Shown in pieces: positions 34,783 through 46,069 of a DNA stretch of 64,000 nt. The DNA is taken from positions 20,894,001 to 20,958,000 of the forward strand of contig CM041465.1 of the NCBI GenBank assembly GCA_023213395.1. The letters run 5' to 3'. A program made the translations under genes and the position numbers. The notes under the pieces were generated by a model. It was not told the origin of the DNA. It made no database searches and saw nothing but the letters and a program-made list of their open reading frames with translations. Numbering within the stretch: position 1 is the stretch's first letter; every line of letters begins with the position of its first letter. The stretch is from Cycas panzhihuaensis (Eukaryota > Cycadophyta).

Positions 34783-35000
34783 AAACCTCACTCTCCTTTC
34801 TCTCTCTTTTACCCTCTTCTCTTTCCTTTTTCTTCACAATCTTTTCAAAATGAGATAAAGAAAAAATAGAGAATAACAAAAAAAAAGGGGGGTGGGGGAG
34901 TTTGAAAGGGAATGGAATTATATAACTCTCTCTTTCTTTTCTTCCTCTACTCTTTCTTCACTTTCTTTTAAGCAAAGGGGAATAAAGGGGAAAAGGGATG
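34783..35000. repeat. Alternating polypyrimidine and polypurine tracts
   Basis: A C/T-rich tract (34783-34836), a purine tract with an A9-G6-T-G5 core (about 34850-34915), a second C/T tract (about 34925-34971) and a second purine tract (34972-35000). They lie in the transcribed half of LTR E1. Possible triplex or G-quadruplex former; not tested. Confidence 0.6.
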
Positions 35001-36393
35001 CATGCAACTAAAAATATGAAGCTTATGTGTAGAAAAAAGAGGTATAGAAAAATATGGAAAGGGTACTTATAATAGAAGTGATTGATGAGAATCCCTTTCC
35101 TTGATGTCCCTTTATGGCTACCTTTTTTCTACAATATTGTGAGGTAAGGGGCATCACTTACCAACCCCTGAATCAAACTAACAACATAAAGTAAGATAGC
35201 AAAAATTAGCAATACCAAGAGATAGAGAAAATGAGAAGGAAGTTCTCACCTTGAAAGGTATGATCCACTATTAAGTTTTTCAAATTCCTTAAAAGGATTA
35301 TCTTTTGCCTTGCATGTAATGTTAGGAGAAAACCCAAACCAATAGGATGTGCAATATAATTCATAACACTACTTTCTATATACTACCATAGGAATGCATG
35401 CATTATATATAAGCATAGAGATACATATCAAAGACAAGAAGTGTAAGAAAGTATGAGATATAAGAAATAAGGGTGAGGGGTGCCTCAAGATGGCACTAAC
35501 CCCCCTAATATGGGTGGTTTTGTTGGTGAGGCCAAGGGAAACCCTCTAAATCCATGCAAATTAACTTGCAATCAATATAAGAAAGGTAAAGTATAATAAG
35601 AAGGAACATTCAAGTAATTTTTATAGTAAGATCATCATAACATATGGATGCATGGCCTAAAAATGGAGTAAGAATGACATATAGAAAGAAAATCTAGTAC
35701 CATACATAATAATGGGATTACCCAAGACCGAGGACCAAACAGGAGCTGATAGCTTCACAAATAATTATCCTTAAACCTTCCTGAGATGGTTGATGTCTCC
35801 TCTTAAGTCTCACTATAATAAAAGTAGTAGAAATTTCTTGTTATTCCAAGCTCCAGCCAAGTAAATCTTGTAGGTTCTTAAAATAACAATGCCAAGGGTG
35901 GTGGTAATCTAGGGTATTCAATCCTAAGAATAGAAAAATAGAGCTAAGTTAATCAGAATCTAGATCTAAAATGAGGATTTTTACCATGTCTAACCAAGGA
36001 TGAGTATATGGACTCCTTTAATCCAACATTTGAATTCCTAAAATCTAAACTATCATAATGGGAGAATGAATCCAACTACTATAAGAATGTCACTAATTGA
36101 GAGTAAAGAGAAGCCAAAAAAGAACCCCTCCACTAAAAAATGAGGTGTTTTATAGGATAAATACAAGTGTTGGGGTGATGGTTTCATGTATGAAATTACC
36201 ACTTAGAAACCATGGATTAATTCAAAAAAATCCCATTCTAAATTCAAACAAGATAGTAATTTGATGAGTTAGGAGGTATCCGTAGACCATTACACACCAA
36301 TGTAGGCCTACCATGGTCTATCAAGTCTAATAGGGAAGCATTAATAATAGAAATTAAATGTTGTTGGCCATGAGTGACTATTGTAATAGTTAT

Positions 36394-36453
36394 ACCATGA
36401 AGTTCTTTATGATACCGTGAACATGTCTATGGTATTATAAAATACTCTATGGT
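36394..36453. repeat. 20-bp periodic repeat block (copy 3)
   Basis: accatgaagttctttatgat (36394-36413), accgtgaacatgtctatggt (36414-36433), attataaaatactctatggt (36434-36453), then ACTACT as in copy 1. Confidence 0.75.
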
Positions 36454-36897
36454 ACTACTATTACTAACAACAAATAGAGTAGTATTATAACAACACATTA
36501 AAATTTGACCATAAAACCACATGCTTTCACTTCTAACTTCTATAAACTGGTCTAAAGGTCTCTACGTGATAAACCACATGCAATAATGATGAAAAAATGA
36601 AGTGAAGTAAGTAGTAATGGGTCAAAATTTTAATGGGAATGAAATTGCAAGGATAATAGAATGGTTACCTTACTAGCCATTAGGCCACAACGGGGTCCTC
36701 TAAGGCCATTAGACTGGAGTCCTTATTATCATCAGCATAAAAAGGGAGACAAGCAAGCCAAGAAAGTATCAAACATGCATCAATCATCATCCTAGACTTA
36801 ACAATACAACTTTGAAACTATAATTAAGGAAGAGATATATATGTTCACTTACCAGTGCATTATTGTCTCCTAATTCATTCTTAGTAGTCGAGAAACA

Positions 36898-37645
36898 CCA
36901 TCTTATAAAAATACAATACATTCCTCTCATTAATAGTGTGGAATACTAATATGAAGATAAGGCTTATAATTAGTAAGAAATCCTAAATCAAACTACATTT
37001 GCATGATAGAATTAAACTAAATGAAGGAAAAAATTAGGCCTTGGATGAAGGGGACCCACTTTCTATATGGAAACAGTATGATATAGTAGTCATTTTCACT
37101 ATCAAAATTTGAGGAAAGGGTCCCATCCAAAGCAAATTTATGATTGTGTAGAGTGACAAGATAACTCACAGAGAGCAATATTTGCATAAGGGGATTCACT
37201 TTAAGAGATGCTTTGAGAAGCTCAATATCTAGTGAGTCTTCAATAGCCAAATATTGCTTTTAATATGATTTTCCACTAAAAATGTGATTTATAGGTGAAA
37301 AACATGGGTAGAGTACTAAAAATATGACTTCTAGCTTAAAAACATAATTTTCATAATTTCAAATATTATGAAATCATATTTTTGAACTATAAATCATTTT
37401 TTAAGAAATCACATTTTTCACAATAAAATTATGTTATTGACAGATTTATAATTAATGAAGAAAAACATAAAAGATTTATACTTAAATAACAAAACTACCC
37501 TACTTAAATCATTTATGATGTATCCTGTCAAGAGGATAAATACCTAAGAGAATGAAGGATTGGTTATAAATACTTTTATAGGTGTCCTTTCAGCCATGGA
37601 TTGGAAAATCTTGAGGCAATATGGCTTAATTATAGGAATCCATTT
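36898..37645. other. Internal region next to LTR E1, noncoding, with hairpin element
   Basis: AT-rich; the 77-residue open stretch on the minus strand (37017-37250) has no domain. Contains the inverted-repeat structure described at 37278-37418. Confidence 0.4.
37278..37418. repeat. Hairpin / MITE-like inverted repeat 1
   Basis: Nested inverted repeats: outer AAAAATGTGATTT (from 37278) versus AAATCACATTTTT (37406-37418); inner TAAAAATATGACTTCT (37317-37332) versus GAAATCATATTTTTGA (37370-37385); and TTCATAAT/ATTATGAA in the middle. The inner arm resembles the terminal repeat of a second element at 42045-42159. No clear target duplication. Confidence 0.5.
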
Positions 37646-38130
37646 TATATAGGTGGTGATGGAGTATAAGATCTTAAAGGATTTTGTGGGTTGTTAGATT
37701 CCTCCAAATGGTGCTTTTATAGTTAGAGGGATTAATGACATACATATTACTCCTCTAGATGTTGGGAGGATTCTTGGAGTTGATTGATAGGGATGGGAGA
37801 TCTAATTAAATAGGGTGATAGATGAAGAGTCCTAAGAGGCATGTAGTTAGTACCTCACAAGGCACACTAATCAATTTGGTCCTCATTGAGTTTTACTGGA
37901 GGTAATGAGGATGACAAAAGGTATGCTAGTATTAAGGAAGGTGATAGCCTATATAACAATTTTTCATATTATTAAGACATAAAATTTCATAAGAGTCTAA
38001 GTCTAGAGGATAGGGATTATTAGATTATGTGAGGTAGGGACTAAGGTGAATTGTAGCTAGTTCATCTTAAATAGTATAAGCCTACAACTATCTTAGATCA
38101 AGATTCTCCTATAGTTCAATTTTGATGTGC
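37646..38130 (+). pseudogene. Antisense ORF relic in element H/E1 region
   Basis: One plus-strand frame reads NGAFIVRGINDIHITPLDVG, RILGVD, then with TAA/TAG stops QYLTRHTNQFGPH-like text, MRMTKGMLVLRKVIAYITIF, RIGIIRLCEVGTKVNC and FILNSISLQLS. The first part matches the 'V-T-L-x-D-x-x-R-I-(L/M)-G' pattern, and the last matches the 'EVG...(D/N)(W/C)...LI...I..QL' pattern, of the antisense ORF in element B. It is opposite in strand to the adjoining gag relic and LTR E1. So it is probably the same kind of antisense ORF between pol and 3' LTR. Pol itself is missing between it and the gag. Confidence 0.5.
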
Positions 38131-38479
38131 TAGTTGTATGATCATATACCATTGATGAATCCATAAAAATAATTATCATGATTAAATAAATAGGAATGAT
38201 TCCTAGATGGTATTAGCTTATATCATAATTATCATTTAGTGATATAAGAACCATTAGGTTTTCTTTACTAGAGGAGGAGGAGGGTTTTGGCATTTCTTTC
38301 CTTTAGTGAGATGCATAACCTTAGCTTCTTGATTAGATGGATTAGGAGGAGGGTTGTTAATACATAATTTAGTATTTATAATTGACTTCAATAATCTAAT
38401 GGATAAGATAAGATGGTCATAAGTTGGCTCAAAATAAGATAATTTAGGTGCTTAAATTGATTCCTTAGGTGCTAATGAG

Positions 38480-40200
38480 TTGTCAACTTTTTTAGTCCTT
38501 GTTTGAATCTCAAAAGTTTCAAGGGCTAAGCATCTATTAATAACTTCTTCATAGATCTAAGGACTAAGCTTTAGGACTTCGAAGTATACATGGGGCCTTA
38601 AAGTATTGGTGAAGAGGTAAAAAATGAGACTAGAGTCTAAAGGAGAATGACAAGCATGGACTTGATCTTCAAACTTTCTTATATAGTCTCAAGATATTTC
38701 ATTATAATTTTGTTTGATCATAACTGAAGATTTAATTCTAGACTTAAAGGGCCTTGCAACATAAAAATAATTGATAAAAGATTCCATCAACTATTGAAAA
38801 GAGAAAATAGAGGTAAAATGAAGGTGATAGAACCACTTCAAAGCATCACCTTGAAGTGATTTAGGAAAAAAGCTACATCATCATATAATCATATGATATA
38901 AAGTCAATACATGCAAGTGAAAAAGCTTATATATATGGAGTAGGATCCTAGGAAGATTCACCTAAAAACTTTAGTAATTTAGGAAGAAAAGGAGGTATGG
39001 ATACCAAAATAACCTCCTGTAGAAAAGGGGACCTCTTGTAATTAATAAAGTGCTTCTTTAGCCTTAACATTGAGGTAGGAAGGATGGGTAAGGGAAGGAT
39101 AAAGTGGGGGGTTGCTAATCATGATGTAAAAGATGAGTTAGTGGTGGGTGTAAAGGGTTAAACCAAGCAAATGGATTAATACTAGGATTGGTTTGTAGAA
39201 TAGGGTATTTAGGAAATGTAGAGTTGTAATAAAGAGGAGGTGAAGTATGTTGTGGTATAGGCCTAGGGATGAAGGATGAAGAAAGAAAATTAACAAACCT
39301 TATAATTTATGATTAATTAAAAGTTATATGGGTTTGAGAGAATTGGGTATTATCCATAGAATAAGGTGGTGCTATAAGGTAAGGTCTTTACAAGGGGAAG
39401 GCAGGGGTCTCATTATTTTCATAGTATTTCATTATGAAGCTCTATGAGGATGAATTAAATCAAGAATTAAGGTGTAATAGGAAGAAGTAGGCCTACCAAA
39501 ATAGGGGTAGATAGGCTTAGGGATGGATGAGGATCCTCCACCTAAATGATAAGAAGTAGAAGCATGATGAGTAATAGGATGTTCTTGAATAGAGTCCTTA
39601 AGAGGGATTTCAAATAAAATATAAGAGATAAAGGGAGAATGAATTTACTCTTACAAAGGTTTAGATTAAATGTAGGGTTGAGAATGAATAGATCTAGTAT
39701 CACCAGTTTCAAGTGGATGAACAAAAAATGACTTAGGTGTAGGAGGATATAAAGGAACAAGTGATTAAGTAACTTTAAGGGTATAAAAAAGTTCTACTTA
39801 CAAGGACTCATACTCTTCTAAAAGATGGTCAAATTTCTAATGATATGGAGAAGTTAATATGTGTGTCTTAATGAAAAAGATCATGGTATCTAGGGATGGG
39901 TATAGGAGATGGAATTCTCATGAGTATGGGCTTAAGATAAGAATAAGGGGCTTAAGTGGGTTGGGTTTCTTATTGCATGGAAGAAGAAATAAGAAGAGAT
40001 GAATCACCAATAAGGTGAGAAGGTACATTAATGTAACCTTACTTAATGGGGACCTCACATACTTGATCTGGTTCCTTAGGGGGATATAAGTAAGTATCAT
40101 AAGCTTGATTCTTAGAATACTCCACACTAGTAGAAGAAACTTCTTAAGTAAGATAGATATATTAATAATTGTAGTCACGAGGAAGCCTTAAAGCCTCAAT
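38480..40200 (-). pseudogene. gag: gag relic (element H), pol absent
   Basis: The minus strand at 38500-38920 reads FFPKSLQGDALKWFYHLHF, QLMESFINYFYVARPFKSRI, MIKQNYNEIS and YIRKFEDQVHACH: a typical Retrotrans_gag domain with L-x-G-x-A-L-x-W-(F/Y). Upstream (39000-40200) the frame is Pro/Tyr/Ser-rich with many TAG/TAA stops, as in the disordered N-terminus of some plant gypsy gags (fragment SKNQAYDTYLPPKEPDQVCE near 40100). A primer-site-like sequence follows at 40309-40327. No RT or integrase text lies between 38130 and 38480, so pol has been deleted or was never present. Confidence 0.75.
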
Positions 40201-40308
40201 GACTTTCTAGGTTGTGAATGTAGTGTCATCTCCATTAAGAAGGAAATATAATAACCAAAAGGTAAAAGTGTAGGACCAAGGAGATCTAAATAAGAAGTTT
40301 AGTTAATT

Positions 40309-40327
40309 CCATAATGTGGTCACCAGA
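40309..40327 (-). promoter_or_regulatory. Putative primer binding site of element H
   Basis: The minus strand reads TCTGGTGACCACATTATGG about 10 bases inside the possible LTR end (AAAGAAAACA at 40337). TCTGGCGAC-type sites are known from Tat elements. Moderately degraded. Confidence 0.45.
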
Positions 40328-40336
40328 ATGATATCT

Positions 40337-42691
40337 TGTTTTCTTTAGACTAGGTATCTCTTTAGTAAATCTTGTTTAGCAAAATCAAACACAAAAGAGG
40401 ATAGAGGGCAATTAATCTAAAGAGGTAAAACACCTATACCAACTCTTATGAAGGAGTCTTTAATTACTTATGTATGTGATTCCTAATAGGTGTAAAACAC
40501 CTATACCAACAAGATAAATATATACAAATAAAAGAAATAAGATTATGAGTAGCAACTAAAAAACATCTTTCATTTTCATAGGATGATAAACCACATGCAT
40601 GTGAAAATAGAAATAGATAAACAACATAAGTAATGAAGGAGATCTAAATTCAAAAACTACACTTACAGTTATCTTATTTACAATGTACTCTTACTTCTCA
40701 TTTTACTTTTTAAAGTATATTTGATAACATGTAAGAAGATATCAATCAAAGTATTATGCAACCTTTATATTCTTATAACAAAGGATATACAATGTCATGC
40801 ATGAAAGATACAAGAAAGCTTTTTTTTCTTTCCCTTTTAATGAAGTGAGTGGAACAAGGAAGGAGAGAAAAACTATCAAAGAAATAAGTTCATAACAAGA
40901 AATGATTTCCTTCAACTTTCCTTTGATTCCAACTTTACAACAATTTTACCTTTGAAAAAGGAGAGTAAATTCCTAAAAAAAAAAAAAAGATATACATACC
41001 TAGAGAAAAGGAGTTTAGAGTTAATCTAATTCCTCTTTTGTTAAAGATCTCTCTTTTGCATATAAGGTATGTTTAATTGGAGAGAAGTTTCAAAGAGAAT
41101 ATATCTAAATGAAGAACCATTTAAAAGGATTTTATTACATGCAATATAGGAATCAAGATAAAATATTTTTTAATGATAATATGGAAGCTAAAAGATTTGC
41201 ATGTAAAAAGAAAAATAAAGGATGATGAAGATCTACAAATGTAGATCAAGACTTTCTAATGAAGTTACATAAACTAAAATGACATACACACATAATGATG
41301 ATGAAGAAACTCCACTTTCAAAGAAACAAAAAAAGGTCACATGCATACACATATATTTTTATTTTTTTTCTTCTAATTAAAATATCCAAATCAAAGAAAT
41401 AAACTAACTTACTTGAGAAATAGATGAAATTAGTGAAGTGTGCCTTAGCATGGTATCAAAATTCTTACTATATCTCATCATCTAATCCTTGAAATCATGA
41501 GAGTGGAAGCAAGATGAAAACATATTTGAAAAATAAGAAAAATCTATAAGCCAATGTAATAGAACTTGGAAGAAAATGACTATAATGGGAGGATGAATAA
41601 AGGGACCTGAGAATTAAGTAGAGAATAGGGTGAATATAGCCCTGTATTCTCCTTAATAGGTCTAGCTTAAGCTTATAAAGATTGGTTCTCATTCAAATTG
41701 CTAATACTATAGAGAAAAACTCATCTATAATCTCATAGAAAAATGGATAAAAGATAGCACAAATCACTAATAAATCACCAAGACCAAGATAGTTTATATT
41801 AAGGAGTAATATTATCAATTTATGAGAGGAAGAATAGATGATTAGAAAATTCTCTAGAAGTGTCTAGAATTGCAACAATTTGATGTAATTCATACAAAAT
41901 CTTAAAAATCCAATATTCTCTTTAATTGAGGGCCTTGAGGCATTTGGAGGGAAGTGGCAATGATCTCCTACAAATCTAGGTGGCAGTATCCAAGAATAGA
42001 AGGTAATCAACATTCCTTACTAAAAAAAATTATGAATGACATAGTAAAAAATATGACTTCCTTCATAAAACATGATTATCACATTTTATAAAGGTCCAAA
42101 TATGCAATTTTATTCATAAAGTATGATGGTCATATTTTATGAATAAAGTCATGTTTTTAATTATACTAAAAATATAATAAATAAGAAAAAGTTAAAAATA
42201 AAAGATGACAAATAAAAATTTCTCAAATAAATTAGCCTGTAAGAGATATTTGGTTAAAATATTGAATGATATAACCCAAAAAAGGAACTCAAGGCACAAA
42301 ACTAAGATGAAGAATATGACAAATAAATGAAATAATGCTAAAATTAAAAGAAATAAAACAAATAAGGATCAAAATTTAAGATTAGATGACTTAGAATAGG
42401 AAAGAATTAAATCATAACACTATAATATCAATCATCAACACATGTAGATCATCATCATATATAGTACATCACTCAGTCATTATATTAGAATGAAAATTTA
42501 ACATGATACAAATATCAAAGCTAATATAATTGCAATCAAGACCATGATATAATGAATCAAGTACCAAGCAATGACTTCATATAATAAAGTAAAAATAATT
42601 CATATGTATACTAAAGTCTATAAATAATCAATTAGTAGCACACATCTAAATCAAATAAAAGACCTAATTTTGATAAAATAACTATGCATGA
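40337..42691 (-). repeat. AT-rich LTR-like block next to gag H
   Basis: About 2.35 kb with no coding signal, between the putative primer site of H and the LTR of D. It contains a 19-bp direct repeat (gtaaaacacctataccaac at 40425-40443 and 40492-40510), A/T runs, and a MITE-like element (42045-42159). By eye its ends resemble those of the block at 9366-11410, but not LTR E1, so E1 and gag H may come from different elements. Upper boundary is uncertain. Confidence 0.4.
42045..42159. mobile_element. MITE-like inverted-repeat element 2
   Basis: Left end TAAAAAATATGACTTCCTTC (42045-42064) and right end reading GAATAAAGTCATGTTTTTA (to 42159) form about 21-bp terminal inverted repeats with about 17 matches. 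Inside is an imperfect direct repeat of about 30 bp. The arm resembles 37317-37332. No coding capacity; target duplication not certain. Confidence 0.5.
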
Positions 42692-42854
42692 TGTGTACAT
42701 TCTAATAAGATATCATAGTTAAATTAATAATTTCAACACCCCTTAGTTATTGTATTTTAGTTACTATTTAATATTATTATGAGTTTGTGAGTCATTAGGG
42801 GTTACACTACTCATCTCATATGTGTTGATCTTTAGGGATCAATATTCCATTTTA

Positions 42855-42897
<43 letters not shown>

Positions 42898-43029
42898 TAA
42901 TTATGCATTGTAAAGAGAGAAGAATTTATATAATGAGATTTAATTTTTAATTTATAAAAAATAGTTATTTTAAATTGAATAGGTTAATTCATCCCATTTT
43001 AGTTTTCTCTATACTTTTAAATTTCTACA
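42692..43029 (+). repeat. 5' LTR of element D
   Basis: Ends TTTCTACA at 43029, followed by the primer site. Left boundary approximate. It contains a (TA)n run of about 36 bp at 42859-42895 that the partner LTR lacks, a local expansion. Aligned with 59382-59703. Confidence 0.6.
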
Positions 43030-43044
43030 TGGTTTTATAGCATG
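43030..43044 (+). promoter_or_regulatory. Degraded primer binding site of element D
   Basis: TGGTTTTATAGCATG matches TGGTATCAGAGCATG at 12 of 15 positions, directly after the LTR. Confidence 0.6.
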
Positions 43045-43423
43045 TTTAAGTATAATATTAGCTTAGTATGGGGCCTGTAATAGGTAATGTTAATATTGTA
43101 TATTAGTATATGAGTATGTTATATTAATTATATCTCTATTATATACTTTATTCAATTTATTAGTTGAGATATTTTGTAGTTATATAGTATATAATTAAGA
43201 GATGTTGTAAGGATGATTCTATAGGTTCAAATATGTTCAATGGCTATTTTCTAAAGTAGAGGCACTCCTTTATAATATCTATTTCTAAATATAAACATTG
43301 AAGTACTATCAAGTAGATATATAAAGTTACTATTCTCAAGGGGAAGATACTGGAATCACATCTACGGGATGGTCTTCTATGGTTAGAAGGATATAACTAT
43401 CTAAGGTATGATCAGGCTATAGA
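43045..43423 (+). other. Element D leader, part 1
   Basis: AT-rich, no open frame; ends where GC content rises sharply at the E2 LTR. Confidence 0.4.
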
Positions 43424-46069
43424 TGGGATCCTAACGACAAGAAAGAACACCATGCAGGGTGTCTGTGCACTGGAGCATGGATTCGGGACCCGCGAATGGT
43501 GCCCAATTACCTTAGGGTAATCTTTGGAAAGAGGACGCAAGGCGAGACCTTGGGTCATCCCAAAGGAGGAGGCCCACCTACCCCTTGGATGGTTGGGAAG
43601 AGGAAGGGGCACTCTAGGAAGTTGCGTCTTCTGATGGGAGGGAGAAGGCAATGTGCAAGTAGGTGTGTGTGAGATACGATGACCTAACTCAAACGGGAGA
43701 GGGATGTAGACTAAGTTTAGGTTGTTATGTGATAAGTAAAGCAAGTACACTAAAAGAACCAAATGCAAGTCTAGAGACAGATGGTTCTACATGTGGGCTA
43801 GATGGGGCTTAAGGGGTGTGCGACTCACGCCTAAGTCTTATCTACACATGATATGAACAACTACTGAAAAGAATTTATAAATGCAAAAAAAAGTGTCTTC
43901 ATTCCCTTTTTATCTCCTATGTGGCTTTAACATGCAAAGTTTACATAAAAGAAACATGGTAGAAAAAAGATAAAGAAGAGAAAAGGAGTACCTAGAAGAG
44001 AAGCATGGTTGAAACAGCACGCCCTTCCGCTCCTTACACACTTGTCCACTTGTACTTGCCACGCGGGTGTGGGGCTAGTTGACGATGGTTGCTAGAAATA
44101 GACAAGGGGCTACCTTACCTTCCCCAATATGTGAAAGCAAAGTAATAAAAAAAGGAAGCAAAGAAGGAACCAAAAGTACTACTAGCTAGGGACTCACCTA
44201 TCAAAGATGTCTACTCCTTTCGTACTTTCACTACCGCAAACCTGCCAATCACAAAACAAAGGTTTCTCCCTCCTGGAGGAGGGGGCTGCCAAATATGCCT
44301 AATATGTATATGAATACAAGATATAACTAGTAATTCAAGTTGAAAATAATACACTCTACTCCAAAACCACCAAGCAAAACTCAAATCTAAGTAACACCAA
44401 GCAATGACTAAGATAAGGAGGTTAGCCTCAGAATAGCCAACCTACCTGCAAGTACCTCCATATAGCCTTAATGGGGAAAAACCAGAGTATGATGCTATTT
44501 GGGATAGCAAGCAGAAAAGACAATGAATCAATAGAATGGTGCACAGATAGACCTAAGAGATGAAGTGCTATGGGCAGCAAATCATAAGGTTAGGGCAAGC
44601 CAAGGATCAAGAACTAAACCAGGATAAATTTGGGGGGCTTATGTGATGCCCCAAAACCTGAGAGTGCAGGTCTAAAACTAGCATGGTAAGGGCTGCCAAC
44701 GTTGTTTTCATAACTGAAAATGGGCTCTCACTATCCCTAGCCCAACTCCAGAGAGAGGCATGGAGTGGAAGAGGAAGGAAGGGAAGGGTAAACCCTTGGG
44801 GAGAAGGCCAACATGGGGATGGATCCCACCTTTCTTCCTTCACCCAACCTTATGCAGCCCTCTTGCACAGCCACCCTAGAGTGGGCTTGCGGGAGAAGAG
44901 AGGAGAAATACTACAAGATAGGGAGCAAAAGGCAAGCTCCTCTGAAATGAATGGGGAAGAGAAAAGATTAACTCAAAACTTCTCATAAAGAAAAGGAAAA
45001 AACTAGGGAAACTTAAAGGACTTTGAAGGAGTACCTGTAAGGAAGAAGGAGGGAGCCTTATTCTGCCAAAAATTAGAGGGGAAAACCTATGTCAAATAGG
45101 CTTTTTAGACCTAGGCTGAAGGGGAGGCAAATGTGGATGCCACTCTTAGTTCCTGGAGTTTGCTTGTTGATACGCTGTAAATACTCTCCTTCCATGAAAT
45201 AGACCTACAAAAAGAAGCTTGGAGCCACTGGAGTAGGGCCTAAGATGCAGCAGATGCACCTATGGAAGAGGAGCCAAAGCAGAGGAGCTGATCCTGAGGA
45301 GGTTGCCGAGTGAGCGCTGGAGTAGAGAGCAAAAAATGAGTGAAGAAGAGGAGCAAATGGCTTTGTTTTTGGGTTTTATACTCACCCCAACCCTAAACGA
45401 ACATTTAGGGTTACGGAGGGGGTGAGTACTCAAGGGTGCCACATGGAAATTCCATGAAAAGAGTGGGAATCACTGAGGTGGTTTAAAAAAATGAGTTTAA
45501 ACAATCGCACCATGACAAACTTCGCGGTACCATGGCAAACTTCATGGTACCGCTTAGTTTACAGTGGTGCAGGACTAAAAGTCAAAATGAAGGCAGAACC
45601 AAGGCCTAGAGCCAAATAGAGGGGTGTGCAGAGGCCTAGCAGGCTGGGAGCTCATGCCTAGGTGGCTGACAAGTGGCCAAAAGAGAGAAATGAGTCTCAA
45701 GGGAGGTCCTATCGCACCTATAAGGGGACTCAAAGTGGTGATAGGAGTGTTGATGCGAATAGATCATGACCAACAACCATGTTTGAGGAGTTGTGGAGGT
45801 GTTGCAAACAGCTGAGTGCCATATGGGATGAATGACTCACTGAGGAGTGCCCCATGGTGGGTCGTCATAGGCTGAATAGTGTGTAACAGGCATAGGCAAC
45901 GTGATCAAGCAGAGAAGGCAATGCGATCACACAAATGGCAAGGAAGCGTATATCAAACAACACTCTAAACAACTTCTACCAAGCGATAGCAAGGATGAAA
46001 GTGAGAAGTATATACCTGTGCTTACTTGAGTCAACCTGTCTCAAGTCTATTCCTAGTAGTTGGGAAACA
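43424..46069 (-). repeat. Solo LTR of family E (E2), about 2.65 kb, inserted in element D
   Basis: On the minus strand it starts TGTTTCCCAACTACTAGG at 46069, matching the starts of the LTRs at 36897 and 31166. Its interior shares the order 20-bp repeat block (45509-45548), TATA box (GTATAAAACCC near 45375), then long U5-like region with LTR E1. The segment around 43485 (GATTCGGGACCCGCG) matches 34428 (GATTTGGGACTCGCG). The end at 43424 (TGGG on the plus strand) is less certain. No polypurine tract or gag-pol adjoins, hence solo LTR. It is CpG/CAG-rich, so much younger than its surroundings. Open stretches here (43412-43768, 44607-44988, 45624-45815) show no domain. Confidence 0.65.
45509..45548. 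repeat. 20-bp periodic repeat block (copy 4)
   Basis: accatgacaaacttcgcggt (45509-45528) and accatggcaaacttcatggt (45529-45548), followed by ACCGC. The cleanest pair of the four blocks. Confidence 0.85.

Larger units (their letters stand above)
34376..36897 (-). repeat. LTR of family E (E1), about 2.52 kb
   Basis: On the minus strand it starts TGTTTCTCGACTACTAAG at 36897 and ends ...TAAGAGCCA at 34376, matching the LTR at 31166-33722. It carries the 20-bp periodic block (36394-36453) and, about 250 bp further on, a TATA box (CCTATAAAACACC near 36143). Downstream are long purine/pyrimidine tracts. Orientation suggests it is the 3' LTR of a minus-strand element whose internal region begins at 36898. 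Confidence 0.7.

Noticed and set aside
39542-40178. Leu-rich minus-strand open stretches of 72 and 86 residues resembling membrane proteins
   Set aside because: A neighbouring frame on the same strand gives the Pro/Tyr-rich gag N-terminus; the Leu-rich frames are by-products of T-rich sequence.
44641-44660. TGTGATGCCCC after a G-rich run, looking like the start of a plus-strand LTR
   Set aside because: It lies inside the E2 LTR, which aligns with E1 on the minus strand across this position; no gag-pol or end partner supports a second LTR.
44607-44988. Open stretches of 78 and 101 residues on opposite strands
   Set aside because: Both lie in the GC-richer E2 solo LTR, where long open frames arise by composition; neither has a domain and they overlap each other.
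43424-46069. A single-copy host gene in the GC-rich island
   Set aside because: GC and CpG content stand out, but the segment matches two other LTRs in the window in order and ends, so it is a younger repeat and not a gene.
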